The notes beneath the pieces are model-generated. The model was not told the DNA's origin. It worked only from the letters and a program-made list of their open reading frames with translations, and made no database searches. Source: Bedellia somnulentella (lineage: Eukaryota > Arthropoda > Insecta > Lepidoptera > Bedelliidae). Taken from it: 64,000 nt of DNA. The stretch spans positions 5,456,001 to 5,520,000 of the forward strand of contig OY755177.1 in the NCBI GenBank assembly GCA_963576735.1, read 5' to 3'. Below are positions 31,071 through 42,837 of the stretch, piece after piece (the first letter of the stretch is position 1; the number at the start of each line of letters is the position of its first letter). A program made the position numbers and the translations under genes.

Positions 31071-33057
31071 CGTTCAATTCAGCATCATATTATAAAATTT
31101 AAAACAAAACGCTCTACGTCCTTATTAAACTTTGTTTCTACAAAAAGACTTTTAAAACCGCTTCGTCTTGTTAAGAATAGTCTATAAAACAAAATAAAAG
31201 CTATTTCACGTCGAAGCTTCTTTCCTTTTGTTTAGAAGAGCCGATTCATGCTTAATTTTCTTTTCATAGTGGCAACAATACATTTTAATTAATCAGAATT
31301 TACCTTGCAACCTTTTTCAGAGTTTCAGATATATTAAGCATGCCGCATGAAAACTGCATGGTATTTAGCGGAATTAAGCGAAGAAATTAATTAATATTTG
31401 TATAGAGTATCAACAGATGCTATTATTTAAATATAAATATATACATATGCTCAATATACCTCAAGTTTAATTTACATTCATCAACATTTGCTTATGCTCT
31501 TTTTTTCTTCATACCATGGACGCTTGCCTTTTTTGCACAATCTCTCACTTTTATTACGGATTTTTAAAATTAGCTGATAAAATTTCACACCTGAAGTTGT
31601 TGCTAAATATCTGAAGTAAACACTTTATTTGCTGCCTGTGGTGCATGATGCATGCACACAAAAAACTAAAAAAGATGTAAAGATTATACTCTCTTAAATT
31701 TTATACTAGCTCTTATAAGATTACACTAGCACATACAATATATTTCCTTACCCACGGCCTCGACCCTAGCCTGGATATGGATACCAGGCCCACAGCAAAT
31801 ATAGCTGAAAATATAGCAAGCCATGCAAATATGCCTAAATGTGAAACTGTTAATATTTGTACTACTTGAATGAAAATAAATTGTTAAAATTGGTCAATAT
31901 TCTTTAAAAGTGCTAACTGATAAGAAGCACTTTGACATTCAAGCGTAAAGACAGTTTTACTTGAAAAATCACTCAAACCGTTTGACCAACGTAACATAAA
32001 AAAAATATTAAGCCTTATTCCATTGTAATAAGAGTCAACGAAGTGTATATTAAGACTGGCTGACAGTATTTCTTTGTCCCAAGACATTTCGAAATAAATT
32101 GCTTCATTACAGTCTGTTCGTCTCAACAGAGGTCCAACTTCAACAAGATATTTTACGTCCAACGTTTTAAATTGATATAAAGTCTTATCAAAAATCGATT
32201 GTACTCTTTGTTATGTTTTTTAATACCGTAAACAGAGTAAAACCAGAGTTAAAACATCACTACCTTACCTACGTTTTTGGGTATAAGGAATTAAATAAAT
32301 AAAGATTTGAAATAATAAGATGAATTCAAAGGTTTTCGTTAATTCAGGCTAAGTTATGCAACCATAAAATATATTCTTCTTATGCCCTGAAAAAAGAATA
32401 GCCAGGTAAAAAGCAATATCCCAGTTGAGCAAGACTTTCGTAACTTTATACAAGGTGAACGTTATTCACAGGAAATATATTACAATAGAGAATACCAAAC
32501 GACTTCTCAAAAATATGCATCGTTGTAGTGATCATATTTTAAATATTTGACATACATCACTGTTATTTATGCTGCTAATAACTAGCCACTTTGGACGAAT
32601 CTTTTCTCTCGAAAAAAAATCTCGTTTATTTCTGTTACCATGGGAATTATAGCGAATTGACTACCTAGCAAGTTTCAACTTCCTTAGTCTAGTAGTTTCA
32701 CCTGTACGTTGCCAGTCAGTCAAGCTACTCCGTTTTAGGTCGATTCTTCGTTTATCAGCTATCTACCAGTATTAAACCAAAATTTATGGCGCAAGTAAAA
32801 TAACTTGACAGCAAGCAAAAACATCCAAGTGAAAATGTTGCTGGGTAATATTACACTACCACTACTTATTTAATGAAATTTACGGCACTTTTTTACGATA
32901 TCCATGGTGAATTGGTAGATTATCTTCAGGATCCAGGGGTCGCGGGTTTGCGGATAAATATGAATTGCTTTTTCTCAGTTTTTGATTTTATTTTAATGTG
33001 TGTTATTTATAATCAAATATACCGTAACTGAGTATCCCTTACCAAAATTAATAACAT
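31071..33057. other. AT-rich, no gene seen; minor remnants
   Basis: At 31484-31545 the text ATGCTCTTTTTTTCTTCATA with CATGGACGCTTGCCTTTTTT is a LINE-C remnant (- strand). At 32900-32950 GGTGAATTGGTAGAT...GGTCGCGGGTT is a tRNA-like SINE head remnant. No gene is supported. Confidence 0.45.
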
Positions 33058-33272
33058 TCATATATACTCATCCAAAAGGGGCAGCTAAAGTTGTAGAGCT
33101 AGAAACTCTTCAGTCACATTTGGCAGTTGAAAGGGGACAAGATGGTAAAAATAAATTATCGTTGGTGATGGGTCTCCAACCGCATCGCACAAAAACAACT
33201 TAAAAAGCCCCATACCCTTAGTCGCCTTTAACGACACCCGTGGGTAGAAAGGGGTTCTAAGCCGGCACTAAC
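33058..33272 (-). repeat. SINE-A, older subtype
   Basis: Carries the subtype text GAGCTAGAAACTCTTCAGTC and CGACACCCGTGGGTAGAAAG, also found near 39135 and 63470. Confidence 0.75.
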
Positions 33273-33505
33273 TTTAAATTAAGTTTTACTTTTACTAAGA
33301 CCTTTTTTGACTTGTGTGCTAGGCTATTGATCCAAAATCTCGTTAAGGTGCATCACCAAAAAAATCTTAGCAAAGTATCGAAAGGTGGAATGCTTCACTA
33401 AATTAGAGGTGGCGTAAGATATAATGTTCAGAATGTTTCATTGAAGGTAATGTCCAAGTTCAGTAAAAGGATTTCAGAGCACATGTAAGAGCAAACGGAG
33501 AACAC

Positions 33506-34995
33506 ATATTTTTTTTTTAAATCGCTTTTTTTTTTAAATCGCTTTATTTTTCATTTTCATTTTTACAAAAAATTCATCATTACGTTGAACCTTGCACTAG
33601 GCATGGCCTGTATCGCAAGGTTCCTATTTTATCTGCTTTATATTAAATTAAACAATTTAAACGAAGAACAAAGCAAAGAAAAATGGTTACAAATTATTAA
33701 ATATAAACTAAACTTAGAAAAATTATAATAATCCCTAAATGCAAATATGACAAAAAATTAATCTAATAAAAAGAAAAACAATTGAGCTTTACTTAAATGC
33801 TACTTAAAAATTCGGACAGGTGCGCGTGAAGTGCGTGTACAATTTAGTGTATATGTAGGAATGAAAAGAAAAGCAAACTCATGTATGTGTGTATGTGTAT
33901 GTGTGTGTATGTGTTTCTAACCTAATACTTACTCTAAGAAGAGATTCTGTATCTTCGTAGGACAGCGAAAGAAGGTAGTCCTTTATGATTTTTTTGCATT
34001 CTCTGACAGAGGAGCTCTTCAGTGGTTCTATGGATTTAATTATTTTATTATAAATGAAAGGACACAGAAAATTTGGGAACCGCTGGGCAAACGAGGTTTT
34101 CACTTTGGAAACCGGGGCCTGGAAGTTACGCTTATGAAGCATTTTGTTGTAATTAGGGTCACTAACTGCATTTTTGTGTGCACAAGTTGTCAGTTTCACT
34201 AGGTACAATTTACGGACGCTAAGTAGTTCAGTTTCACGATACAGTTCGAATGTAGGAAATTTACGAGGCTTTTGAAGAAGTGTCTTAAGAACCGCTCTTT
34301 GTGCTCTCTCTAGTACAATCATTATTGACGATGCACACCCTCCCCAAGCGATAATACAATAGTTTATTATTGATTGACATAGTGCGAGATATACTGTTTT
34401 GACAATGTACTCATCGGTAACCTCCCTTAACAATTTCATTACAAAAATCAACTTTCGCGTGCGTTCAGAGGTAATACTGACATGTTCCCTGAAATTTAGA
34501 TTTTCATCAACAGTAATCCCTAAGTACCTAACAGTTTTAGCAGATGTAATGGCGCTACAGGAACATGTGCACGAGTAGGAGATCGATACTTCTTGAAAAA
34601 AGGGGCAAGTGACGTCATGTACCCTGATGGAACTTAGATTAGTGGGGGGTGCTGATGCTTTTGTTTTACAAAATGCGATAAATTTAGATTTTTTGGCGTT
34701 GATAGTGAGAAGATTATATTTGAGCCATCTTGTAAGTTGGTCTAAGCCATTTTGTGCGACACCGTGTACAGCCAACCAAGACGTATCTTGAAAGATAATG
34801 GCTGTGTCGTCAGCATAGCATAAGAGGTCAGCATTTTTTGGGATATTACTACAAATATCGTTCATGTAAATGAGAAATAAGGTTGGACCAAGAATACTGC
34901 CTTGAGGGACCTCGAACGAGATATCATTAAAACCGCTCTTTAGTTCATCAATATATTTGGGATCTCACGTACAGCGATCTTTAGCTTCGCCCTCT
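33506..34995 (-). mobile_element. CR1/Jockey-superfamily LINE, 5'-truncated
   Basis: Holds the distal half of a reverse transcriptase ORF and a 3' UTR. The 3' terminus on the - strand reads AATAAAGCGATTTAAAAAA with the AAAGCGATTT unit doubled, followed by A-rich tail. The 5' break lies near 34960-34995. Confidence 0.75.
33879..34961 (-). pseudogene. Non-LTR reverse transcriptase, C-terminal part
   Basis: The open frame runs from about 34961 down to 33879. Upstream of the first ATG it still reads SFEVPQGSILGPTLFLIYMN, the conserved RT block before the active site. LCYADDTAIIF then supplies the catalytic YADD, followed by QNGLDQLTRWLKYNLLTINA, VRYLGITVDENLNF (the VKYLGI block) and a thumb/C-terminal region ending in a His/Thr repeat made by a (TGTGTA)n stretch. 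Ahead of PKYIDELKSGF a one-base shift and a TGA break the frame. The fingers domain and endonuclease are missing. The layout resembles CR1- or Rex1/Daphne-type elements; exact clade not determined. Confidence 0.85.
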
Positions 34996-35496
34996 CATTC
35001 ATTTGTTTATAGATGAGTATTCGATATAGAAGCATGAAAGTGATTATTGACTGAGAATGGAATCATTATTTAATACAAATATTAATTTTTTCCTCTTACA
35101 GGTTTAGCTAACAGTCCTGCGACCAACCGTAGGCGGTTGGATTTCTGTGGCGTGTCACTTTCAGCAAAGATGTAGAGGGGTGGTGGTATTCTATACGCTA
35201 ATCTTTTCGACCGTTTGAGTTAATTAGGTTGTGTAATCGAGTAAGAAATAGTGTGATTTTGATTGCGATGTTTGAGATTTATTGAAAAATGTTAGAAAAG
35301 AGAATGTTATTATATTTGAGCATAGGGATGGCGAATTTAAATAAAGAGTGAAAGAGAGACATTTATTGGTAAAGAGTTTAATATATGTAAAAGTAGATGA
35401 AATAAATGATTAGACGTTAAAAATAATGATAAGCGCAGCACCGCGCACTATTTGGAACAATACCGAATATGAAAAAGAGGATAAAAAAGACTCAAA
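34996..35496. other. Unique sequence, no gene seen
   Basis: No ORF or repeat supported. Confidence 0.45.
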
Positions 35497-35665
35497 CGTT
35501 CACGCCGAATATCCCAAAGGGGTTGGCAGAGGTACTAATACTTCTGAACATCACGTGACATTGTCACCTGTTGTTCAGAGTACCCACGATTTGCTTGGTC
35601 AGTGTTCTCACGTTATACAGGGCAGGCCTATCGGCATTTTGAACAAATACACTGTCACATGATTG
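35497..35665 (-). repeat. SINE-B fragment, 3' half
   Basis: Tail, hairpin and body to TACACTGTCACATGATTG; diverged (CACGTTATACAGGGCAGG). Confidence 0.8.
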
Positions 35666-35667
35666 TG

Positions 35668-35745
35668 AGTTTCGACAGTCCCTCGATTTCCTGGGATGCC
35701 ATCATGAGATCCTGGTCTCATGGTACTTTCTCGGTAACAATAACA
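35668..35745 (+). repeat. Repeat-H fragment
   Basis: CTCGATTTCCTGGGATGCCATCATGAGATCCTG parallels 36523-36559. Confidence 0.55.
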
Positions 35746-36480
35746 TAACAATAGAAATGTTTAGTGAACCTGTACTTCTCTTCATAAAAGCTACGAAGAG
35801 GAGTATAAATCTATATGGAATTTGAAAGAACTGTTTCCTAACTCCTAGTAATTGAGGACCTACACCTTCCATCATCAGCTCAGCAGCATGACAATATGAT
35901 TTTCAGAAGCAATATTTATTAAACATACAATTAAACGGCGGCCAAAACTTTTAGTCGAGTATTGCATATAATAGTGTTATTTATATATAGTATGTATGTA
36001 CAATTTATATAATTATTACATTATTTATTGACTATTTACTCATACTTATTTTAAATATAGTGTTAGCATGTCGAAATTATATATTACTACGAGTATATAT
36101 ATTATAAAATATATTATGGTTAATGGATTTATCTGACCTAAATCTTAGTAGGGTTTTTTTTATTTTTTATTCAGAATTTTGATAATTATTGACTTAGTAA
36201 TAAGTGAAAATATGTTTATTTGGTTGTTCTAACTTGTTTTTAATTTTCTAGTTTATATAAATAGCTGCTGACGTACTGTCATCACCATGTAGGGCTCATA
36301 ATGAAAACCAGTTCTGATTTTGTGTATACTCATACACAAATCAGAAATTACTGATTGTGGGCCCAATTTAGCGAAACCATTTCTTTAAATTATGTCATTG
36401 AATACTGTATATGTGTGCTAAATAAAAAAAAATCATTTCTTTTTCTTTCTTTTCAAATGCCAGTATAAGTTCAGAAAATA
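35746..36480. other. AT-rich, no gene seen
   Basis: A CATACACAAATCAGAAATTA/TTCTGATTTTGTGTA type inverted repeat at 36310-36350 is the only structure noted. Confidence 0.4.
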
Positions 36481-36484
36481 TGTA

Positions 36485-36716
36485 AAACCCGGTACATTTG
36501 CCTATAAAATTTGAGGGTTCCACTCGATTTCTCCAGGATCCCATCATCAGACCCTGATATCCTCATCATGGTACCAATCCGGGAGTATCTCCTTTGAATA
36601 AAAAAATAATAATCAAAATCGGTTCATAAATGGCGAAGTAATCGGCGAACAAACATAAAAAAAAAATATACGGTCGAATTGAGAACACTTCTTTTTTTGA
36701 AGTCGGTTAAAAACAA
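36485..36716 (+). repeat. Repeat-H copy ending GAAGTCGGTTAAAAA
   Basis: TCTCCAGGATCCCATCATCA, AATCAAAATCGGTTCATAAA and TTTTTGAAGTCGGTTAAAAA match, from memory, a very common lepidopteran interspersed repeat. The 5' limit is approximate. Confidence 0.6.
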
Positions 36717-36866
36717 GAAAGTATTTTGAGACAAACATACAACACAATGAAACGCAGTGAAATAACCGCCATTATACTTTTTTAATTAAAACCTCATTCT
36801 GCCATGTAGTCTATACTTTTGTTAAATAGAAAAAAATACATTTAATTTTATATAAAATCCACAATT

Positions 36867-37110
36867 GCTGTGTAGAGTCGGCTTAGAATAGCAGTACCCC
36901 ATTTCTTCCGGTGGGTGTACATAAGAGGCGACTAACGGTATTGGGGCTTTTAAGGGATTTTTGGGCGATGACGTTGGAGACCATCTCCAACAACCTTCAT
37001 TTTACCAGCTTTTCCCCACTTAACTTTCCAAGAGTTGCTGAAGAATTTCTCATTCCCTAGCTATGGCTACCCCATCTAGGGATTTATAGCCGTGAGTATA
37101 TGTATGTATG
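36867..37110 (+). mobile_element. SINE-A reference copy with exact 14-bp duplication
   Basis: TAAAATCCACAATT at 36853-36866 and 37111-37124 encloses 244 bp from GCTGTGTAGAGTCGG to TATGTATG. This fixes both ends of the family. Confidence 0.95.
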
Positions 37111-37124
37111 TAAAATCCACAATT

Positions 37125-38035
37125 TTATTCTAGTGAATGGATCTATTAATTTTCAGTGTTTTCCACTTAATAGGTGAGAGTGTACCAGCCTCGAAGCTAT
37201 TCAAAGGAGCTTCGGGGAACCCTCATTAATGCGTCGGCAGTTCACGAGACTTTTTGCATTTCTGCCTCCATATTTATACTGCAGCTAAGAATTTAAAAAC
37301 ACGACCGCACTTGCCTTGCAATGAATTTCATGAATTTTATACATAATTCATTGCAATTTGCGCCTCGGTATTTTTACGCACATTCACAGTTTTGGGGTTA
37401 TGAGACAGTGACGAGATCTAAATGATTTGTAAAAACTCTTTGGTGAAAATATTTCCTAAACATATCATATTCTATATACACTTAAATAAATAAATCGAAC
37501 ACACAAACAGAAATGAATGAATAAAATCAGAACCTGAATGTTTGCATTGTGTTTGGTTCGAACTATATCAGTCTCTCGTAGAATTTTTATAGTGAATCGT
37601 CTGACTGAAATTCAATATCACTAGAATAATATGACAAGTAACTGACTTTGTTTTGCTTGGCATCTGAATACCATAACGCTTTATTTTTAAAATTTATGTC
37701 TGTTTATAAAAGCTTCATTGAATTATATTCTCTTATTAAATTTTTAGTCACATTTTTTTTTCAATTGAAATAATATAATAAATAAATATATACCGATACA
37801 GTTGACAGTTTAAATAAGCCTCTCGAAAAGCACAATTATTTATTGTGGTAAGTAATAAATGGACGATATAATAAGTTATATATAATAAAATGTGAACAAA
37901 TACAGTAACGTAGTGATTGTCATTCAACATCATTCCTAACAATGACTGAATAAGGCTGGTTTCTTAACGCATTAGCTATTATTAGTTAGAATTGTGCTGT
38001 TCTAAGCCGAAACTATCAGGACCTCACCTAAAAAC
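37125..38035. other. Unique sequence with two strong inverted repeats
   Basis: CCTCGAAGCT/AGCTTCGGGG (37189-37198, 37208-37217) and TTGCAATGAA/TTCATTGCAA (37316-37325, 37347-37356). No gene supported. Confidence 0.5.
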
Positions 38036-38367
38036 TCAAACTCACGCCGAATATCCCCGAAGGGCTTCGCAGAGGTACTAATACTGCTGAACATCACGTG
38101 ACATTGTTACCTGATGTTCAGAGTACCTACGTTTTGCTTGGACACACGTGATAGAGGGCAGGCCTATCGCCGTTTTTAATACGAATACACTGTCAAATGA
38201 CTAAGTACAAATTAGCCATGATGATTTCCCTCACCGTTAACAACCATGATAAATTAACCACACATATGTCCTTAGAAAAAACAAATTAGTGTAGGCCCGA
38301 CCTGGGAATAGAACACTAGTCGTCTGCACGATAAGCGGTGTTCTAACCAGTAAGCTATCACGTCTCG
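38036..38367 (-). repeat. SINE-B copy, near full length
   Basis: From a hairpin altered to CCCCGAAGGGCTTCGCAG to the head TAAGCTATCACG. Confidence 0.87.
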
Positions 38368-38811
38368 TCCTAAAAAAGGATATTGATTTATTATTTTTCA
38401 AGAGAAGTTATATTTTAGTAACACTGGTCAGCAAATGACAAAAAAAATACGGTTAAATCTCGATTTAATTTATATACCTACTTTAACCGAAAACGACGAA
38501 TTCTTATAAAGTTACCAAAAAAAGTTGTACGAAATATCTTTTATCAGAAGGTGAAATCAATGATGTATTTAAAGGGCGAATACTTTTGAAGAAATAAACC
38601 CTTTCAGTGTGTTTCGGTGCGACATTTCTGGCAAATATGCAAATGAAGGGACGGCCAATCCCTATATTTACTTTTCAAATCCGACTTCTGAGCCAACCCG
38701 CTTTCTTACAATCTGCTTAGCATAATACAATTAAAGTTACCAACTTACTTAAGAAGTCCTTGATTTCCTAGTCTTATTTCTCTGTAATAATCTGGTAACC
38801 TAGTAGTTAGG
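38368..38811. other. AT-rich, no gene seen
   Basis: No supported feature. Confidence 0.45.
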
Positions 38812-38990
38812 TTTGGTGTCGGTTTAAATAGCACTAACCTATTTTATACTGTGGATGTCGTAGGAGGCTGTTTCGTGATGTGGCTTTAAGGCACATAAAC
38901 CATATTTTATTTTATATTCTCTTTCCTACTGAAAATCCAAAAGTGGTTGAGATTTTTCGGAATTTATAGATTTGAGAGTATGAATATGAC
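38812..38990 (+). repeat. SINE-A, old copy
   Basis: GGTGTCGGTTTAAATAGCAC, GGATGTCGTAGGAGGC and a TTTGAGAGTATGAATATG end. Confidence 0.6.
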
Positions 38991-39134
38991 CCACTGAAAA
39001 CCTGATAAATCCAAATAGATACCAAAACACAAAGGGCTTAGATTAATGTGTTCTTATATTTATCAAACTGTGCCGAAAAAAAAATGGCGGAATCTTCATT
39101 AAAACAGAGCCAGCTTTAGCGTATGTAAACAATT

Positions 39135-39262
39135 ACATACATAGATACAACACACTCACAGCCATAAATCCCAAAAAGGGGTAGCCAGAGCTTCAGAGCT
39201 AGAAACTCCTCAGCCACATTTGAAGATGATGGGGACAAGACGATAGAAATAAAGTAATGTAA
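39135..39262 (-). repeat. SINE-A, older subtype, 3' half
   Basis: CACTCACAGCCATAAATCCC to ACAAGACGATAGAAATAAAG. Confidence 0.7.
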
Positions 39263-39547
39263 TAACCACAAAATAACAACTCCAACTTGTACTTTAATGG
39301 TTTGTCCATGACCTTATTTAGGTTTTGTCTTTATATGCCCCAGTAAAATGTTTCAAAGGCCACAAGTAAATAGTAACATTATTTTATTGAGCAATAAACT
39401 GGAGCCCAGCTGCTCCGCTATTGTATCTTTTACGATTTCAAATGTAGCTACGTTTGTCTGATGAAGGAAACTTAAATTTATAAAACTAGAGATCTGCTCC
39501 TGCTTTAGACGGATAGTAGCTAGCTTGATATATAATGGTCAGCTTTG

Positions 39548-39742
39548 TATTACATATACACATACATAAAGGGGTAGCCACGGCTTCAGAATCAGTCAAT
39601 TTTTCAGCCATTTTGGAAGTTAAGTGGGGTAAAGATTGCAAAATTAATGTTTTTGGTGTCTCCAACCGCATCGCCCAAAAATCACTTAAAAACCCCGGTA
39701 CAATTAGTCGCCTCTTACGTACACCTATTTCCATTCCATACG
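39548..39742 (-). repeat. SINE-A, partial
   Basis: Lacks the 3' arm of the hairpin and the 5' 35 bases; the middle is clear. Confidence 0.75.
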
Positions 39743-40743
39743 ATTCCGTGCAGCCATTTCCGTATCTACCTAGTTGAAGCCTTGAAGCAGCCTCTTTTTT
39801 GCCTGATTGCCTTCAAGTGGGACTAGGGCAACCGGGTATTTTTTTATCTTCTCTTCACAAAGACTTGTATAAGAATATATATAACCTATATACTTTTTCA
39901 ATAAATGGAGTATCTCATACAAAAATATATTTTACAAATCGGTTAAGAACTTTCTGAAATCAGCAGCCACGACAAGTAACTATCCAGCTTTGTAATATCA
40001 GATTAACTAAAAACTCACAACTCACTAGTTTTTAGTTATTCTGATAGAATAAATTTCTTAGTCTTTTAATATCGTGTTTGCAAAAAAGCTATCATTCTCT
40101 TGAGTTTTATGTGTGTAAACATGCACGTGTCTTCGTGTGAAGTGAAAACATACAAAAAATCTGATAAACCAAGTCATTTATACTGCGCTCTCTAAAGGTT
40201 TTCCAACCATTGTAGTAAAATATGATTAACCAGCATGGCTAGCGCGAGCGACCTTTTTACTAGATATTAAGTGGCAGAAAACAACCATCTCTTTTATCGA
40301 CTCCTTTATCTCATTCTTACTGACCGAGTCACGATACAACGAAGCTCGTGCCTCCCGATATAATTTCCAGTATTAGGAATATCAGATATATTTAACGTGA
40401 TCAAAATCGTCTTCGTTGAACCACGTATTGCAGAACTAATAAAGGTCTAGCAAGGAACCATAATTACTGCTACGTGAGGTCAAATTCGAATCACGATCTC
40501 TTTTGTTCCGTAGCTGATTTCAATTCCATGATTCACCCGACACAAGGCAATAGGAACGGAACAAGACATTTTGTGAAATTCTAAGCGAATAAATGGGCTT
40601 GTATGTTACAATACTGCCTCGTTATTTTTAAATTTAACATATTAAACTAGTTAAGGTTACAATTGGCAAGACTCCAGCTTAAAATAAAAATCTTATTAAA
40701 AACAATAAGCTACTCGTAGTTCTTTTAGTTTATTTGGTGTTGT
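39743..40743. other. Unique AT-rich sequence, no gene seen
   Basis: No ORF or repeat supported. Confidence 0.45.
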
Positions 40744-40978
40744 GCCGTGTAGTGTCGGCTTAGAATAGCACTACCCCGTTTCTACTGGGTGTACGTAAGA
40801 GGCGACTAACGGTATTGGGGCGTTCAAGGGATTTTTGGGTGATGCGGTTGGAGACCCATCACCAACAACCTTTACTTTACCATCTTTTCCCCACTCAACT
40901 TTCCAAAAGTGGCTGAGGAATGTCTAATCCCTTAGCTCTGGCTACCCCTTCTAGGGATTTTAGCCGTGAGTATATGTA
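40744..40978 (+). repeat. SINE-A copy whose tail was hit by mariner
   Basis: Consensus body to GTGAGTATATGTA; the tail resumes after the mariner as TATGTATG at 46249. Confidence 0.88.
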
Positions 40979-41080
40979 CGAGGGGCATGCCAAAAGAAGA
41001 AAGATACTCTTTTCTCATTTAATTGTCACTGGCAAGCTATACACCGTCTTATAGGCTGGTTTTTTATTGACATATTTTAA

Positions 41081-41870
41081 CCTTCCAGCGGTCGCGCGCG
41101 GTCTGTGAGTCCGCAGCGAAATAATTTTAGTATTTTTACTTAAACTATAAACAATAGACGATCGCGCTTTCATCATATCCTCGGGGGGGTGAGGTACTAC
41201 CTTAGTAGCCCTGTGGCATTTGCTGCAAGGGTGCATGTGCGTATTTATTTGTGTTTGCGGTCCCAGATTCCGCGCGCGACTTTTTGTGTTACGAAAAATT
41301 CAAAGGAATTTAGTTAAATCCAATGTGCCAATGTCAAGAATGTGCATTTCCAAAAGATTATATTATGGATACTGACGATGATTAGATTATTGTACTACGC
41401 CTAAATAGTTGATAGATTTTGTTTTATTGGATTAAATACAAATATCTAGAATGTATCATAAAAAAAGTATTAAAAATTTTTATGTGATTTTAAAGTTCCT
41501 ATTACATTGTAAAATTGACGATAATGTTGATTGACCTCTGTTATAATTAAAGTGTAGTTATAATAATTAGCATTGAAAAAGAAAATATCATTTTGTTTTA
41601 TATTTTGTTGATTTAAAAAAGTTTAAATAATGTGTTATGCTAAAAATTTTAGTCTATGAAGGCCTTTTAATTATTGTATTCAAATAAAAAAAAAGAAGAA
41701 CTTATGTTTTTTTTATTACTAGATATGCAGGTAAAAGACGTATTTTCATCATATGCTACTCAAATTCATGAAGTTTTTGTCCTTTTTCTCAAACTAGACA
41801 CGTAAAATTGCGGAATCACAGACCGCGCGCGACTGCTTAAGTGTGGCGTAATGGTGCGACCGCTGGAAGG
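41081..41870. mobile_element. PiggyBac-like non-autonomous element, 790 bp
   Basis: TTAA at 41077-41080 and 41871-41874. Perfect 15-bp TIR CCTTCCAGCGGTCGC. A 24-bp internal inverted repeat (left from 41091, right 41810-41833; one mismatch) overlaps the left TIR but sits 22 bp from the right TIR, the asymmetry known for piggyBac ends. A related third motif is at 41257-41280. No transposase; a short reading (CQCQECAF) near 41325 could be a trace of a cysteine-rich tail, but this is weak. Confidence 0.85.
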
Positions 41871-41956
41871 TTAATATAGAACAAACTTCTTTTATTTATT
41901 TTTTGCTTGAATGAACATATTTTTTCTGAGAATCTGGTGAGAATTCACTTGCAACA

Positions 41957-42223
41957 ATGGAGCTCAGTCGACGTGATTTTCGCGCTATGATTTATTATGA
42001 CTTTAAAAAAGGTTTAAAGCCTCAAGAATGTTTTAAACTTTTGGCTTCTACTTTTGGTGAGTCTGCTTGTTCCCGAGCAACAGTATTCAATTGGTTTGCT
42101 GAATTTAAAAGAAGACGGGGATGTCTCGAAGATGAAGCGAAGACAGGACGGCCGCCAACCGCGGTAACGCAAGAAAACTTTCGTGCAGTCGAAAAACTTA
42201 TTCGCGAAAACCGACGAATTACA
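41957..42223 (+). pseudogene. Mariner transposase, N-terminal part
   Basis: MELSRRDFRAMIYYDFKKGL, GESACSRATVFNWFAEFKRR and EDEAKTGRPPTAVTQENFRA form the paired helix-turn-helix DNA-binding region and GRP linker of mariner transposases. The start codon has good context (CAACAATGG). About 89 residues are intact before the insertion at 42224 after the codons for RRIT. Confidence 0.9.
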
Positions 42224-42227
42224 AGAG

Positions 42228-42545
42228 AAAAAAAAAGTCAAAAAGTTTATTTTTCAAAATTAAGTTAAAAACTTACATTTTTTTAACGTCAATTTTTTTT
42301 AATTTATCATTAGTCCGTTGCTTCGGAAGTTGTTCGTAAAGAGAAGAAGCAACAAAGATACTCTTTACATTCACATTTTTCAATTTTTTCAAAATATGGT
42401 TTGTACAATTTTGGGTCATATTTTGACTTTATAAAAAAATTCTATGCGGCCAAACCAAACGCTAGTTTGACATAACTAAACTAAATTGTCCATTACTAAA
42501 ACCAATCACGAACGTGAGAAAGAAATCCTCACCAGACAATTATTC
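42228..42545 (-). repeat. LINE-F 3' end, copy 1 (CR1-like)
   Basis: On the - strand the end reads AATAAACTTTTTGACTTTTT. Upstream, GTTGCTTC and GAAGCAAC form a stem around the GGAAGTTGTTCG text. This layout matches the 3' UTR of a common lepidopteran CR1-like LINE as I remember it (stem, ACGT-TAAAA, AATAAACTTTGACTTTG tail). A second copy is at 59091. Confidence 0.65.
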
Positions 42546-42606
42546 CTGGGAATAACTAGGTTGGCATGGGACCGTCGGATGCCAATAAAAGGAGCGAAGC
42601 GAGCAA

Positions 42607-42837
42607 TTGCCTGATTCTCAGATATTACTTATCGTTGAACGATTGAACGATTTATTCTACAAATATCTCAACACGCGTTGCTATGCAATTTGTTATGATT
42701 CTTTGAATATACTTGTTGGTTTACCTAAACGAGTGATTGATTCTACACAAAACTGCAATGTAGTTACAGTCCTGATTTTGGAAAACTTAAATTGTTTACA
42801 ATTTTCATTGTTTAAAAAAACATATCTAAATAGCTAA
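42607..42837 (+). other. Short ORF of unknown origin
   Basis: 76 codons including LLIVERLNDLFYKYLNTRCY and NILVGLPKRVID. It looks protein-like by composition but has no recognised motif; probably a fragment of the inserted element. Confidence 0.25.

Noticed and set aside
31884..32162. 92-codon - strand ORF
   Set aside because: No recognisable domain, no supporting splice or promoter signals; cannot be separated from chance.
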